This document shows positions 9,032 through 20,214 of a stretch of 64,000 bases of DNA, in pieces. Origin of the DNA: Scytonema tolypothrichoides VB-61278 (GTDB taxonomy: Bacteria; Cyanobacteriota; Cyanobacteriia; Cyanobacteriales; Nostocaceae); assembly GCF_000828085.3 (NCBI RefSeq), contig NZ_JXCA02000024.1, forward strand, positions 396,568 to 460,567, written 5' to 3'. The position numbers were made by a program, and so were the translations under genes. The notes under the pieces were generated by a model that was given only the letters and a program-made list of their open reading frames with translations, did no database searches and was not told the DNA's origin. Each line of letters opens with the position of its first letter. The first letter of the stretch is position 1.

Positions 9032-9709
9032 GTGAAAATTCTCTTGGTGGAAGATGATGAGCGGATTGCCCTGGCATTAGCAGAAGCATTAACTGACCAA
9101 CATTATGTGGTTGATATTGCGTCAGATGGTCAAGTAGGGTGGGAGTTTGTTGAAATCTTTTTCTATGACTTAATTGTATTAGATATAATGTTACCTCAGT
9201 TAGATGGTCTCAGCTTTTGCCAGCAGTTGCGTAGAAGAGGTTATTCTATGCCAATTTTAATGCTGACAGCTAAAGACACAAGCACTGATAAAGTGATGGG
9301 GCTAGATGTAGGTGCAGATGATTATGTGGTCAAACCCTTTGATTTACAAGAGTTAATGGCTCGAATTCGCGCTTTGCTGCGGCGTGGAATTGCTATTCTA
9401 CCTCCTGTTCTGGAATGGAAAAATTTGTGTTTAGACCCTAGTAAAATTGAGGTGACATATAAAGGAAAGCCGATACATCTTTCTCCAAAAGAATATCGAA
9501 TCTTAGAGTTATTTCTGCGTCATACTCATCGAGTGTTTAGTCGTAGTGAAATCCTTGAACATCTTTGGTCTTTTGAGGAACTACCAGGAGAAGAAACAGT
9601 TAAAGTGCACATTCGGAGTTTACGCCAAAAATTAAAATTAGCTGGAGCATCTGCTGATTTTATCGAGACAATCTACGGCTTGGGTTATCGCCTCAAGCAA
9701 TCTTCTTAA
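9032..9709 (+). CDS. OmpR-family response regulator (RppA-like)
   Basis: The 225-residue protein has an N-terminal receiver domain (ILLVEDDE with the acidic pocket, phospho-acceptor D51 in VLDIMLPQ, conserved Lys in VVKPF) and a C-terminal winged-helix DNA-binding domain (about 125-222, ending ETIYGLGYRL). It resembles RppA-type regulators of cyanobacteria, but the exact orthologue and target genes cannot be told. The start is GTG. The stop lies 4 bp before the kinase gene, so the two form an operon and a signalling pair. Confidence 0.93.
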   Translation: MKILLVEDDERIALALAEALTDQHYVVDIASDGQVGWEFVEIFFYDLIVLDIMLPQLDGLSFCQQLRRRGYSMPILMLTAKDTSTDKVMGLDVGADDYVVKPFDLQELMARIRALLRRGIAILPPVLEWKNLCLDPSKIEVTYKGKPIHLSPKEYRILELFLRHTHRVFSRSEILEHLWSFEELPGEETVKVHIRSLRQKLKLAGASADFIETIYGLGYRLKQSS

Positions 9710-9713
9710 GTTT

Positions 9714-11006
9714 ATGTTTAAAACTTTACGCTGGCGGCTTTTACTTTCGTATATAACCGTTATGGTGGTTATTTTGGGAGTATCCACTGTAGCCGTTTAT
9801 GAGTTTGTTGCCTACAAACTCTATCAAAAACTAGACCGCCAAATGATTACATTAGCAGATGCTGCTGCTCATAGTTTACTAACAATTAAGGCTGATGCAA
9901 AAGCGATTTCGCGTAGGACTCCCCGGAATTTGGATTATGATCAAGATTTAGATATACCTTGGCAAGATTTACACAATAATTATCAAAGTGTCGAATGGTT
10001 TGATACCAATGGTCAGTTATTGGGTAATGCAGGTCGTTATATTCCTCAAACTCCATTTAATCCAAATATAAAAACTTCTCAACACAAAAAAATTCGCAGC
10101 ATTATTATCCCTGTCTACTCCGCTAGTTTGATTCCAGAAAGAAAACAACTACAAGGATATGTGCGGGTAAATGAATCTACTGAAAATTTGCAAGAAGAAC
10201 TTGATAGGCTGTTATGGGGGTTCAGTTATGGAGGACTCATTGCTGTTATTTTAACTGGGATTGGCAGTTGGTGGTTGACAAGACGATCCTTAAAGCCTGT
10301 TGAACAAAGTTTTCAACAATTAAAACAGTTCACTGCGGATGCTTCCCATGAGTTGCGAAGTCCCCTTACAGTTGTGAAAACCTCTGTTGAGGTGATGATG
10401 AATCACCCAGAACGAATTCATCCCAATGATGAAAAGAAGTTAAAAGCGATCGCAAGTGCTACTAACCAAATGACTCGTTTAGTAGAAGATTTACTCCTGT
10501 TAGCAAGAACTGACGCCACACAAACGCCAACTTTTAAGTGGGTATCAATTCCCCTAGATGAACTTTTAGAAGATTTAGTGGATTTACTGCAACCACAAGC
10601 AGATGTTAAGGGAATCATCCTCAAGTCAGAAATACCCGAAGAGGTGTTTGTTAACGGGAACCCTGTTGAGTTGAAGCGATTATTTTCTAACCTCCTGGAA
10701 AATGCTTTGCAGTATACACCAACTGGAGGAACTGTGAGTGTCAGGGTAGTGAGACGAGATCGCTTTGTTTTTGTTTCTGTCAATGATACTGGTATTGGTA
10801 TTGCCCCAGAACATATCCCACTAGTTTTCAATCGCTTTTGGAGGGCAGATAAAGCCAGAAGCCACAGAGAAGGAGGTTTGGGTTTGGGATTAGCCATTGC
10901 TGCTGCGATCGCCCAAACTCACACCGGAGAAATTACTGTCAAAAGTCAAGTTGGCGTTGGTAGTTCTTTTCAAGTACGCCTGCTTGCTGTTTTGAAAACA
11001 TATTGA
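9714..11006 (+). CDS. Membrane sensor histidine kinase
   Basis: The 430-residue kinase has two membrane spans (about 8-30 and 171-188) enclosing a ~135-residue extracytoplasmic sensor. Then come a HisKA domain with phospho-accepting His 212 (ASHELRSPLTVVKTSVEV) and an ATPase domain with NLLENALQYTP (N box), DTGIGIAPE (G1) and GGLGLGLAIA (G2). No clear HAMP domain is seen between the second span and HisKA. It should phosphorylate the response regulator encoded 4 bp upstream. The signal is unknown. Confidence 0.94.
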   Translation: MFKTLRWRLLLSYITVMVVILGVSTVAVYEFVAYKLYQKLDRQMITLADAAAHSLLTIKADAKAISRRTPRNLDYDQDLDIPWQDLHNNYQSVEWFDTNGQLLGNAGRYIPQTPFNPNIKTSQHKKIRSIIIPVYSASLIPERKQLQGYVRVNESTENLQEELDRLLWGFSYGGLIAVILTGIGSWWLTRRSLKPVEQSFQQLKQFTADASHELRSPLTVVKTSVEVMMNHPERIHPNDEKKLKAIASATNQMTRLVEDLLLLARTDATQTPTFKWVSIPLDELLEDLVDLLQPQADVKGIILKSEIPEEVFVNGNPVELKRLFSNLLENALQYTPTGGTVSVRVVRRDRFVFVSVNDTGIGIAPEHIPLVFNRFWRADKARSHREGGLGLGLAIAAAIAQTHTGEITVKSQVGVGSSFQVRLLAVLKTY

Positions 11007-11175
11007 GTACAGAAATTTGTTCAGATATTAACCATCTTTCCGAGTTTTTTACTTTTCACATCTAAAGTAGCTAGTACTGCTTTGCGAAATTCAAAAACCA
11101 TGATTGTTTTGTAGCTTTTAACAAAAGTGGAAATGGTTTAGCAAATTCGTTTACCTGTACTAGAACAGTAAGAGA

Positions 11176-12333
11176 ATGAATCCGTTAACTGAAAAACCGC
11201 CTCGTCAAAAGTTGCATTTTCATTACTTGGATGGCATACGAGGAATTACAGCTTTGTATGTGGTAGCTGTACATATTGAACCATCTCTAGGAGAAAAGTT
11301 ACCCGCATTTTGGTTACTTTTTCAAAATACACTGAGATATGGTGCATTCAGTGTTGTTATTTTTATTGTCCTTTCTGGCTATGTTTTAATGTTGCCAGTT
11401 ACACGTTCACAAAGTGGTTTTGTTTCTGGTGGTTTACTTGAGTATTTTAAAAGGCGATCGCGTCGAATATTACCACCTTACTACGCGACTCTTTTGGCAT
11501 GTCTATTACTCGCATTTGCAATATTCTTGCTAGAAAAGTTTACTAATTTTCAATGGGATGAAGTTGTAGGAAAAGGTCCATTTTCTCCTGACTTTTCATT
11601 GATTGATGTGTTATCTCACCTATTCCTTGTTCACAATTTTACTCGTAGTACATCCATGACTATTAACCCACCAATGTGGAGTGTTGCAACAGAGTGGCAG
11701 TTATATTTTTTATTTCCACTTTTACTACTACCCATATGGCGGCGTTTCGGGTTGTTATCAGTCGTTATTGCTGGCTTTAGTTTAGGAATATTACCATTTT
11801 ATATTCTGCATGATTTTTCAATGGCAACCAGTTCTTGGTTCATTGGCTTATTTACCTTGGGGATGACTGCAGCAGAAATTGGATTTTCTCAAAAACTCCA
11901 GTTAATAGCTTTAAGAAAATCCTTACCCTGGGGTATGATGGTAATAACTTTAACTATTGTTGCTTTTATAACTGAGTGGAAAAGACTGGGACTACCGATA
12001 TGGATTGGTCAAAGTTTTTTTGGTGCTTCAGCAGCTTGCCTATTTATTTACTGCACTCAGTTTGTGATTTCGGGCAAAAAGTTACCTCATGTTTTGGGGA
12101 TATTTGAGCATCCTTGGGTAGTTACACTGGGCGCATTTTCTTATAGTCTGTATCTCACCCACGGACCAGTCATCACAATGCTACGTTACTTTCTTTATAC
12201 TCTAAATATGACGCCCTTCATGTTTGCGACAACATCTTACTTGATGGGTATAGCAGTATCCCTACTCATTGCTTATTGGTTTTATTTAATTTTTGAGCGA
12301 CCTTTTATGTCAAACTTCAATCGTCGCAAGTGA
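11176..12333 (+). CDS. Acyltransferase family 3 membrane protein (OafA/YrhL type)
   Basis: The 385-residue protein is mostly hydrophobic, with about ten membrane spans. It begins with the family motif HYLDGIRGITALYVVAVH and contains RRSRRILPPYYATLLACL and PPMWSVATEWQLYFLFPLLL, as in acyltransferases that modify sugars or lipids on the outer side of the membrane. The substrate cannot be predicted. It is a single gene, 169 bp after the kinase, and ends 17 bp before the convergent rimM gene. Confidence 0.9.
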   Translation: MNPLTEKPPRQKLHFHYLDGIRGITALYVVAVHIEPSLGEKLPAFWLLFQNTLRYGAFSVVIFIVLSGYVLMLPVTRSQSGFVSGGLLEYFKRRSRRILPPYYATLLACLLLAFAIFLLEKFTNFQWDEVVGKGPFSPDFSLIDVLSHLFLVHNFTRSTSMTINPPMWSVATEWQLYFLFPLLLLPIWRRFGLLSVVIAGFSLGILPFYILHDFSMATSSWFIGLFTLGMTAAEIGFSQKLQLIALRKSLPWGMMVITLTIVAFITEWKRLGLPIWIGQSFFGASAACLFIYCTQFVISGKKLPHVLGIFEHPWVVTLGAFSYSLYLTHGPVITMLRYFLYTLNMTPFMFATTSYLMGIAVSLLIAYWFYLIFERPFMSNFNRRK

Positions 12334-12350
12334 GATTTTATGGTTCATCA

Positions 12351-13013
12351 CTAGAGTTCCAACAACCCAGGTGGTGGTGTGATTTCAATTCGACGAGCTT
12401 CCAAATCTACCACTGGTACTATAGCTTTCACAAACGGAATTAAAACAGTCTTTTTTCTTTTGTCCCTTGTTTTTTGTTCTTCGTCCTTTGAAGAGTGTAG
12501 TTGTACTTCCAACAAATCATGACCAGCAGGAAGAACATTTACGACTGAACCAAGAAGTTCCCCAGATTCCTGCATAAAAACTTGTAAGCCAATCAAATCT
12601 ACAACGTGATATTCATCTTCTGCTAATTGGGGGCGATCGCTCTCTGGAACCATCAACTTACACCCGCGCAACTTCTCGACTTGGTCGCGATTTTCCACCC
12701 CCTCCAACTCAATTATATATAAATTCTTACCTTCAATATAACGCCCAGACAGTAATTCTACGGCTTGTGGTTCCGTTCCATGAGGACGCAACAACCAACG
12801 TGTTCCCGGCACCTCAAAGCGTTCCGGGAAATCCGTATCAGGATAAACCCGCATCTGTCCATTCAACCCTTGAGGTGCCACAATTGTGCCAATTTCCAGC
12901 CAGCCTTCTGGTATGGGAGTGGGGGATGAGGAAATTATTTCTTTCCCTCCTCCCCTGCTTCCCTTATTCCTCATCTTCCTCTGTGCGTCCTTGGCGTCTT
13001 GGCGGTTCGTCAT
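12351..13013 (-). CDS. rimM: Ribosome maturation factor RimM
   Basis: RimM binds ribosomal protein S19 and helps 30S assembly. The core starts at about residue 37 with [20 protein letters not shown] and continues through the PRC-barrel region ([43 protein letters not shown]). The first ~35 residues ([15 protein letters not shown]) are not family sequence. They come from a DNA segment resembling the common cyanobacterial intergenic repeat GACGCCAAGGACGCACAGAG, so the real start may be internal. Five base pairs separate it from the aminotransferase gene upstream. Confidence 0.92.
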   Translation of the reverse strand: MTNRQDAKDAQRKMRNKGSRGGGKEIISSSPTPIPEGWLEIGTIVAPQGLNGQMRVYPDTDFPERFEVPGTRWLLRPHGTEPQAVELLSGRYIEGKNLYIIELEGVENRDQVEKLRGCKLMVPESDRPQLAEDEYHVVDLIGLQVFMQESGELLGSVVNVLPAGHDLLEVQLHSSKDEEQKTRDKRKKTVLIPFVKAIVPVVDLEARRIEITPPPGLLEL

Positions 13014-13018
13014 ACTAA

Positions 13019-14302
13019 CTAAGCACTAACAGCCGTACGTTGATAAACCTGTTGTACCACTTTTGCCAAAAGCTGCATACCCGTAGCAATTTCTTCATCA
13101 CTTCCGGTAAGACTAATACGGACACACTGGTGCTTGTGTTCCCACTCTTCGCGCAACCCAGGGAAGAAAGTACTACCAGGGACAACTATGACACCTACTT
13201 GCTTGAGTTCTTGGTAAAACTCCCAGTCAGTTATTGGCAAGTCCTGCAACCACAACCAAGCAAAGATTGCCCCCTCACCGCGATGGAGGAACCAAGGTAA
13301 ATCCTTAGGCATCGCTTCGTTTAACGTGCTTTCCAAAACTGTAAACTTATTCTGATAAAATGGGCGGATAACCTGCACAGAAATGTCTGCCAGCGCACCA
13401 GAATTAATTGCACGGGCTGCGATCGCTTGTCCATAGCGTGAAGCGTGGAGACAGGCATTTGTTTGGAAAGACTCTAGAACTTGAATGACTCCTTCATCCC
13501 CAATCGCAATCCCAATGCGTTCTCCTGGTAATCCAGCTTTGGATAAACTCATGCAGTGGATAATATTCTTACCAAAGATTGGTGTCATTTGGGTAAAGTT
13601 CATCGCTGGGAATGGAGGCGCATATGCCGAGTCAACGAACACAGGTACATCATAAGACGCAGCAAGGGCAGCGATTTTCTTCACCTCATCATCCGTAAGG
13701 ACATTACCAGTGGGATTGCAGGGGCGAGAAAAGATCACACAACCAGTTTTCTCTGTAATCGATACCTTACTAAAGTCGGGGCGATATTTAAACTTATGTG
13801 CTGGTGCGTCAATATCCAATGCAGGTTTGTAAGCAATTAAAGCCTCTGGTACTAGACAAACACCACCGTATCCTGTATAATCCGGGCTGAGGGGCAGAAC
13901 GATTTGCTTGAGTTCACCGGTGGTGGTGTATCCCCCAAAAGCATTAGCAGCGTAAAAGTAGAGACTTTGACTTCCAGGGGTGACAAGGATATTGCGTTCA
14001 GTCAAATCCAATCCATATCGCCGATTAAAATCCCCAACAATTGCTTCAACTAGTGGTGCATAACCCTGACTTGATCCATAGCGACAAACGACTTCACCAT
14101 ATTCTGGGCTAGCTAGCAATTGTGCAGTGCAATCGCGCCATAACTGTTCTACCTCAGGCAAAATCAACGGATTACCAGCACTCAAATTTATCAATTGCTG
14201 CCCCGCGTTAGCTCGTAAAGTTTCGATAATGTCCTTCATAATAGCTCTAACGCCAGTCAGGTTGGACATATGGACGCCGAATTGAGTCAGGGCAGGGTTC
14301 AT
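13019..14302 (-). CDS. avtA: Valine-pyruvate aminotransferase-like PLP enzyme (AvtA family)
   Basis: A fold-type I aminotransferase with the family start [20 protein letters not shown], the NPTGN loop ([12 protein letters not shown]), and the PLP lysine in [15 protein letters not shown]. AvtA transfers amino groups between valine or alanine and the matching 2-oxo acids. I chose the ATG at 14302 (427 residues), where family similarity begins; the frame continues to 14365 with an unrelated hydrophobic leader-like stretch. No good Shine-Dalgarno sequence is seen. rimM follows 5 bp downstream. Confidence 0.85.
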   Translation of the reverse strand: MNPALTQFGVHMSNLTGVRAIMKDIIETLRANAGQQLINLSAGNPLILPEVEQLWRDCTAQLLASPEYGEVVCRYGSSQGYAPLVEAIVGDFNRRYGLDLTERNILVTPGSQSLYFYAANAFGGYTTTGELKQIVLPLSPDYTGYGGVCLVPEALIAYKPALDIDAPAHKFKYRPDFSKVSITEKTGCVIFSRPCNPTGNVLTDDEVKKIAALAASYDVPVFVDSAYAPPFPAMNFTQMTPIFGKNIIHCMSLSKAGLPGERIGIAIGDEGVIQVLESFQTNACLHASRYGQAIAARAINSGALADISVQVIRPFYQNKFTVLESTLNEAMPKDLPWFLHRGEGAIFAWLWLQDLPITDWEFYQELKQVGVIVVPGSTFFPGLREEWEHKHQCVRISLTGSDEEIATGMQLLAKVVQQVYQRTAVSA

Positions 14303-15758
<1,456 letters not shown>

Positions 15759-16196
15759 TTAAGGAAGCGCACAGGAATTTTCCTCGTTTCTCTCGTTCCC
15801 AGTCTCTTCCCTCGTTCCCAGCCTCTGGCTGGGAATGCATTCCATGAGGCTCTGCCTGTTGAGATTTGTATACTATAGCAGTCCTATCTGAGTTGTAAAA
15901 ATGATCAACCGTCATTAGCAGCGTGTCTACAGGACATAGACGCATTAGACGCGGAAAGTGCGCGTGTCCCCTTGGGACTCAGCGGCGTACCACAGGCTAG
16001 AGCGCCAAGAAAAGAAGGAAGAGAGAATTTTACAAACGATTTAGGATTGCTATATCTCTGTTGAGAGTATCAACACCTGTGATTTTTTACAAATCATTTA
16101 GGACTGCTATATGAGTGAACTCAATGTAGTTAAGAAGATTGTAGTAGCGCGTCTACGAGTTTTATATTTTTTGCCTTAACTGAACCGTATTGCACT
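15759..16196. repeat. 438-bp repeat-rich intergenic region
   Basis: No gene is seen. It holds CTCGTTCCCAGCCTCTGGCT and its inverse (about 15812-15845). A pair of inverted motifs TATAGCAGTCCTA and TAGGACTGCTATA (about 15880 and 16100) bracket ~230 bp, with a third copy near 16040. The 19-bp ATGAGTGAACTCAATGTAG at 16111-16129 is repeated exactly at the start of the next gene (16197), 86 bp downstream. Confidence 0.6.
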
Positions 16197-17213
16197 ATGA
16201 GTGAACTCAATGTAGAGAATTATAGTAAATTGCTAATTGCTGTTAAACAGCGTATTCGTGCAGCACAGTATGAAGCCTTAAAGGCGGTTAACAAAGAATT
16301 AATTGCTCTTTACTGGGATATTGGAAGGTTAATTGTTAGTCGTCAACAGGGGGAAACCTGGGGAAAATCAGTTGTTGAGCAATTAGCAAGAGATTTACAA
16401 GCAGAGTTTCCAGGTATTAGCGGTTTTTCTGCTCGTAATATTTGGAATATGCGAAACTTCTATCTTACCTACAACCAAAACGATAAACTGCAACCAATAG
16501 TTGCAGAAATTGGTTGGACTCACAATCTGGTCATTATGGAGAAGTGTAAAGACGACTTAGAACGAGAATTTTATATCCGCATGACGCGGAAGTTTGGCTG
16601 GACAAAAAATGTTTTAATGAACCAGATTGAAAATCAAAGTTATGAGAAAACTTTACTAAATCAAACTAACTTTGACCAAACTGTTCCAGAGAATATTCGC
16701 CCCTCAGCTCTGTTAGCAGTGAAAGATGAGTATACATTTGACTTTTTAGAACTGGCAGATGAACATAGCGAACGTCAGTTAGAGCAAGCAATTTTGGCGA
16801 AAGTAGAACCATTTCTACAAGAGATGGGTGGAATGTTTACATTTATAGGTAGTCAGTATCGTTTAGAAATTAGTGATAAAGAATATTTTATTGATTTATT
16901 ATTATTTCATCGCCGCTTGAAGTGTTTGGTGGCTATTGAGTTAAAAATAGGTGAATTTTTACCAGAATATGTGGGTAAAATGCAGTTTTATTTGGCGGCG
17001 TTAGATGACAAAGTAAGGTTAGAAGATGAAAATCCCTCGGTGGGTATTATTCTTTGTAAATTGAAAGATAAAACTATTGTGGAATATGCGTTGAGGGAAT
17101 CGAATAAACCAATTGGCGTGGCAACTTATCGGATAGTTTCAACGTTACCACAAGAGTTACAGGATAAGCTTCCTGCACCGGAACAAGTAGCAAAATTGTT
17201 GTCAGGGTTTTAA
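16197..17213 (+). CDS. YhcG/DUF1016-type PDDEXK nuclease-domain protein
   Basis: The 338-residue protein has the two parts of this family: an N-terminal helical DUF1016 domain (about 10-150, ELIALYWDIGRLIVSRQQ, GFSARNIWNMRNFYL) and a C-terminal PDDEXK-like nuclease core (IDLLLFHRRLKCLVAIELKIG at about 240-260). The reaction is not established; members often travel with restriction or mobile DNA. It lies alone between frmA and the converging pentapeptide gene. Its first 19 bp are duplicated 86 bp upstream, leaving a dead start. Confidence 0.88.
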   Translation: MSELNVENYSKLLIAVKQRIRAAQYEALKAVNKELIALYWDIGRLIVSRQQGETWGKSVVEQLARDLQAEFPGISGFSARNIWNMRNFYLTYNQNDKLQPIVAEIGWTHNLVIMEKCKDDLEREFYIRMTRKFGWTKNVLMNQIENQSYEKTLLNQTNFDQTVPENIRPSALLAVKDEYTFDFLELADEHSERQLEQAILAKVEPFLQEMGGMFTFIGSQYRLEISDKEYFIDLLLFHRRLKCLVAIELKIGEFLPEYVGKMQFYLAALDDKVRLEDENPSVGIILCKLKDKTIVEYALRESNKPIGVATYRIVSTLPQELQDKLPAPEQVAKLLSGF

Positions 17214-17404
17214 CAACGCCTATGCCTGCAGCACGTCTGACGACAAACGACCAATTGATCTGGTGTTTCCTCCAAGCGCGATGCGACTGATAAGTGAATA
17301 ACAAGTACACGAAGTTGAAAATAACCAACTACAAGACTTTTCAGTTGTCTTAAGCTTACAAATACTCATTCTTGTTAACTTTAAGCATTAATACTCATAA
17401 ATGA

Positions 17405-17444
17405 AAAAACCCCGATTCAACCCATACTGAAATCTTGAATCGGG
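17405..17444 (-). terminator. Rho-independent terminator of the pentapeptide gene
   Basis: CCCGATTCAA at 17411-17420 pairs with TTGAATCGGG at 17435-17444. Read on the minus strand, the hairpin is followed at once by GG and TTTTTT. It lies about 270 bp after the TAA at 17709 that ends the coiled-coil extension. The other bases of 17214-17708 show no gene. Confidence 0.75.
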
Positions 17445-17708
17445 ATATTAGCTTTCAATCAATGCTCATTTCTATCCCTTAGTGCATAAATTAATTTTGA
17501 TAACCCTACAAGCAAATAGAACAAGGATTGATGAAGTTTCCTAATATCCTTCGCCATCCGTGTTTATGTATTTGAGCAGAAAATTTTTGAGGAATTAAAT
17601 AACACTCTGCTTCGCTGATTAGCAATTTATAAACATCAATTTAGGTTTGTTATTCACAGCTAGATAGATTTCATGTGAATGATAAATCGCTGCTTTTGAT
17701 GTTAGTAA

Positions 17709-17945
17709 TTATGCTGATTTTAGTTGAGCTAGTTTCTGCTGTTCAATAGTTTCAGATTTTGACTGCCATGCTTCTTTTTGATCACGTCTGAGTTCTTCCC
17801 TTAATTCATTTTCTTTTTTAGCTATGTTCGGCTCCTCTTCGTCTAGCTTATTTATTCTATCAAGTATGCTTAAGCCTTTTTGAGCTAATTCAGTAACTCT
17901 CTCAACTTTATCTTTAATGGCGCTTGCTGCATTTGTTAAATCTCG
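17709..17945 (-). other. 79-codon coiled-coil frame continuing the pentapeptide gene after its TGA
   Basis: After the TGA at 17946-17948 the same frame runs 78 sense codons to TAA at 17709. The product would be charged and helical (AIKDKVERVTELAQKGL, then NELREELRRDQKEAWQ), a convincing coiled coil. It has no ATG or GTG near its beginning, so it is not an obvious separate gene. It is either the lost C-terminus of the upstream protein or made by stop-codon readthrough. Confidence 0.6.
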
Positions 17946-19079
17946 TCATTGAAATGTAGTATTTGATTCTTGTCCTGATTCAGAAAGAATTTCTATCAAA
18001 GCATCTACCAAGACTAACAAAGCTGACGAGTTGTCTTTATCCTGAAGCGACGTGAAAATTCTATTTCTTATTTGCTGAATTTTTTCATCTCTGTTTTTTC
18101 TACTTTGTTTTTCTTTTTCATATTCTTCATCAAGAAATTCAAGTTTCTCGTCTGGGTAAGACTTCTGAAAATTTTCGTCATAATACGCTTGTTTGTAAGA
18201 ATTATCTTTAGCCTTACGAATTATTTCGATATCTAATAATTTATCTTCACAATTAGGTAAAATTTTACCTGTTACAGCGCCACCTAAATAAGCTCCACGG
18301 ATAATAACTTCTTCCAAGTTTACTTTTTGAATATTTGCTCTTCTAAGTCTAGCTCCTGTTAAATTAGTAGGTTTATTTTTAGATTTACCAAATTTTAAAT
18401 TGCATAAATTAGCTTTATTCAAAGTAGCATTACCTAAATCTGTGCCTTCTAAATGAGCTTCGTATAAATCTACTCCTGTCAAATCTGCACCCCAAAGGTT
18501 AGCACCTTTGAAGTTCGCACTTTTTAAATTGGCTCCGGTAAAATTAGCCCTATAAAGATTTGCTCCTTCAAAATTAGCTTCTTCTAAGATTGCATTTTTA
18601 AAACTTGCTCTTTCTAAATTAGCGCCACTTAAGTTTATTCCTCTTAAGTCTGCGCCATCTGCATCAAGACCTGTAATATCAGCACCTTCCTTATATAATT
18701 CCTCAATTGCTTGTCTTCTTGCACCACTGGTTTCTGAACCTTGGGCACCATCTATTAATTGCCAAGCTTGACGTTCTAATTGTTTTTTTCTGTCGAAAGT
18801 GTCCCAGAAAAATAAAATCGCTGCGGAAAGAACACCAATATTTTGAACTTGCCCTAATAACTTAGAATCTGAGATAAGACAAATAATTGTCGGGATATCC
18901 AATTTATATTCACACTTTTTATCATTTTTCTGCTCATTTTCTAACCAAGCTATTCCACCAACAATAGAAAAGGTTATTAACAGCGTTGATAATATTTGAA
19001 GCCAGCTTTTTCTGGTACTAGGAGGTAAAAATTTGGAAAATGAAGCATACGAAGAAGTCTTTTGCAGTGCACCCATCAA
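17946..19079 (-). CDS. Membrane pentapeptide-repeat protein
   Basis: The 377-residue protein has two hydrophobic segments (WLQILSTLLITFSIVGGIAWL and IGVLSAAILFFW), then about 25 pentapeptide units of the A(N/D)Lxx type (residues ~130-260: ADLRGINLSGANLERASF and so on), forming a right-handed quadrilateral beta-helix. A charged helical tail follows. Function is unknown; these repeats usually act as protein-interaction scaffolds. It is convergent with the nuclease gene. An in-frame TGA separates it from a further coiled-coil segment (17709-17945), so the annotated product may be truncated. Confidence 0.85.
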   Translation of the reverse strand: MMGALQKTSSYASFSKFLPPSTRKSWLQILSTLLITFSIVGGIAWLENEQKNDKKCEYKLDIPTIICLISDSKLLGQVQNIGVLSAAILFFWDTFDRKKQLERQAWQLIDGAQGSETSGARRQAIEELYKEGADITGLDADGADLRGINLSGANLERASFKNAILEEANFEGANLYRANFTGANLKSANFKGANLWGADLTGVDLYEAHLEGTDLGNATLNKANLCNLKFGKSKNKPTNLTGARLRRANIQKVNLEEVIIRGAYLGGAVTGKILPNCEDKLLDIEIIRKAKDNSYKQAYYDENFQKSYPDEKLEFLDEEYEKEKQSRKNRDEKIQQIRNRIFTSLQDKDNSSALLVLVDALIEILSESGQESNTTFQ

Positions 19080-19289
19080 CCCTCGCTCCCTGTCTTAAAT
19101 GACACACACATTAAATTAAACAAGAGTTTATTTCTTAATGGTGGTTTTTTGCTAATCTTAATTTATATATTCACGTACAATTTTGTTATATCAGACTTTC
19201 AGGCAAATCGCTAAGACATTGTTTTATTTCTGCTATTAAGAACCGTTGGGGTTAGAATTTATCGAGATTTGAACACTAACCAAACACTC

Positions 19290-20144
19290 ATGACTAACCC
19301 CAACCTCATCTCAGAATATAAATCCTTCGGTGGTAAACTCGGCTTCTATACTCATCCCTCCTCCACCTGCAACGGAGAAATGCGCTTTGCTGTCTACCAA
19401 CCAGCGCAAGCTACTCAAAAACCAGTACCAGTTCTCTATTTTCTCTCTGGTTTGGCTAGCACAGAAGAAAACTTTATGATTAAAGCTGGTGCACAGCAAT
19501 ATGCAGCAAAATACGGTTTAATGCTAGTTGCACCAGATACTAGCCCCCGCAACACTGGTATTTCTGGTGAAGATGACGACTGGGACTTTGGAACAGGTGC
19601 TGGCTTTTATGTGGATGCAACTGTTGAACCTTGGGCATCTCACTACCGAATGTATAGTTATGTTGTGCAAGAATTGCCTGCTTTGATTGCCGAACATTTT
19701 CCTGTACAACCAGACAAACAAAGCATTTTCGGTCATTCAATGGGGGGACACGGTGCGCTTATTTGCGCTTTGAGAAATCCCCAGCAATACAAATCAGTCT
19801 CGGCTTTTGCACCCATCGCTGCACCAATGCGCTGTCCTTGGGGTGAAAAGGCGTTTACCCGCTACCTTGGTGAGGATAAGGAAAGTTGGCGTGCCTACGA
19901 TGCTAGTGAATTGGTCAGGCAAGTAGGATACCATAGTTCTATTCTCATCGACCAAGGTACTGCTGATAAATTTCTTAGTCAGCAGTTGCTACCTGAGGTG
20001 TTTGAGCAAGCTTGTGCAACAGTTAACCAACCGCTAAACTTGCGTTATCAAGAAGGTTATGACCACAGTTATTATTTCATAGCTAGTTTCATTGAGGATC
20101 ATATCCGCCATCATGCGCTTTCATTAGGTATTGGAAGTTTTTAA
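19290..20144 (+). CDS. fghA: S-formylglutathione hydrolase
   Basis: An esterase-D-type alpha/beta hydrolase that splits S-formylglutathione to formate and glutathione, the step after the frmA product. The nucleophile elbow is [11 protein letters not shown], the oxyanion region is [15 protein letters not shown], and the catalytic His is in [10 protein letters not shown] prefer the ATG at 19290 (284 residues); the frame also allows a TTG at 19269. The gene would normally adjoin frmA. Here a nuclease gene and a pentapeptide gene lie between them. Confidence 0.93.
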   Translation: MTNPNLISEYKSFGGKLGFYTHPSSTCNGEMRFAVYQPAQATQKPVPVLYFLSGLASTEENFMIKAGAQQYAAKYGLMLVAPDTSPRNTGISGEDDDWDFGTGAGFYVDATVEPWASHYRMYSYVVQELPALIAEHFPVQPDKQSIFGHSMGGHGALICALRNPQQYKSVSAFAPIAAPMRCPWGEKAFTRYLGEDKESWRAYDASELVRQVGYHSSILIDQGTADKFLSQQLLPEVFEQACATVNQPLNLRYQEGYDHSYYFIASFIEDHIRHHALSLGIGSF

Positions 20145-20214
20145 AAGCTAGGACAACTTAGTACAAGTCTACCCAACCTACATCATGTCTAGGCGTCGCC
20201 GTGACGTATAGATT

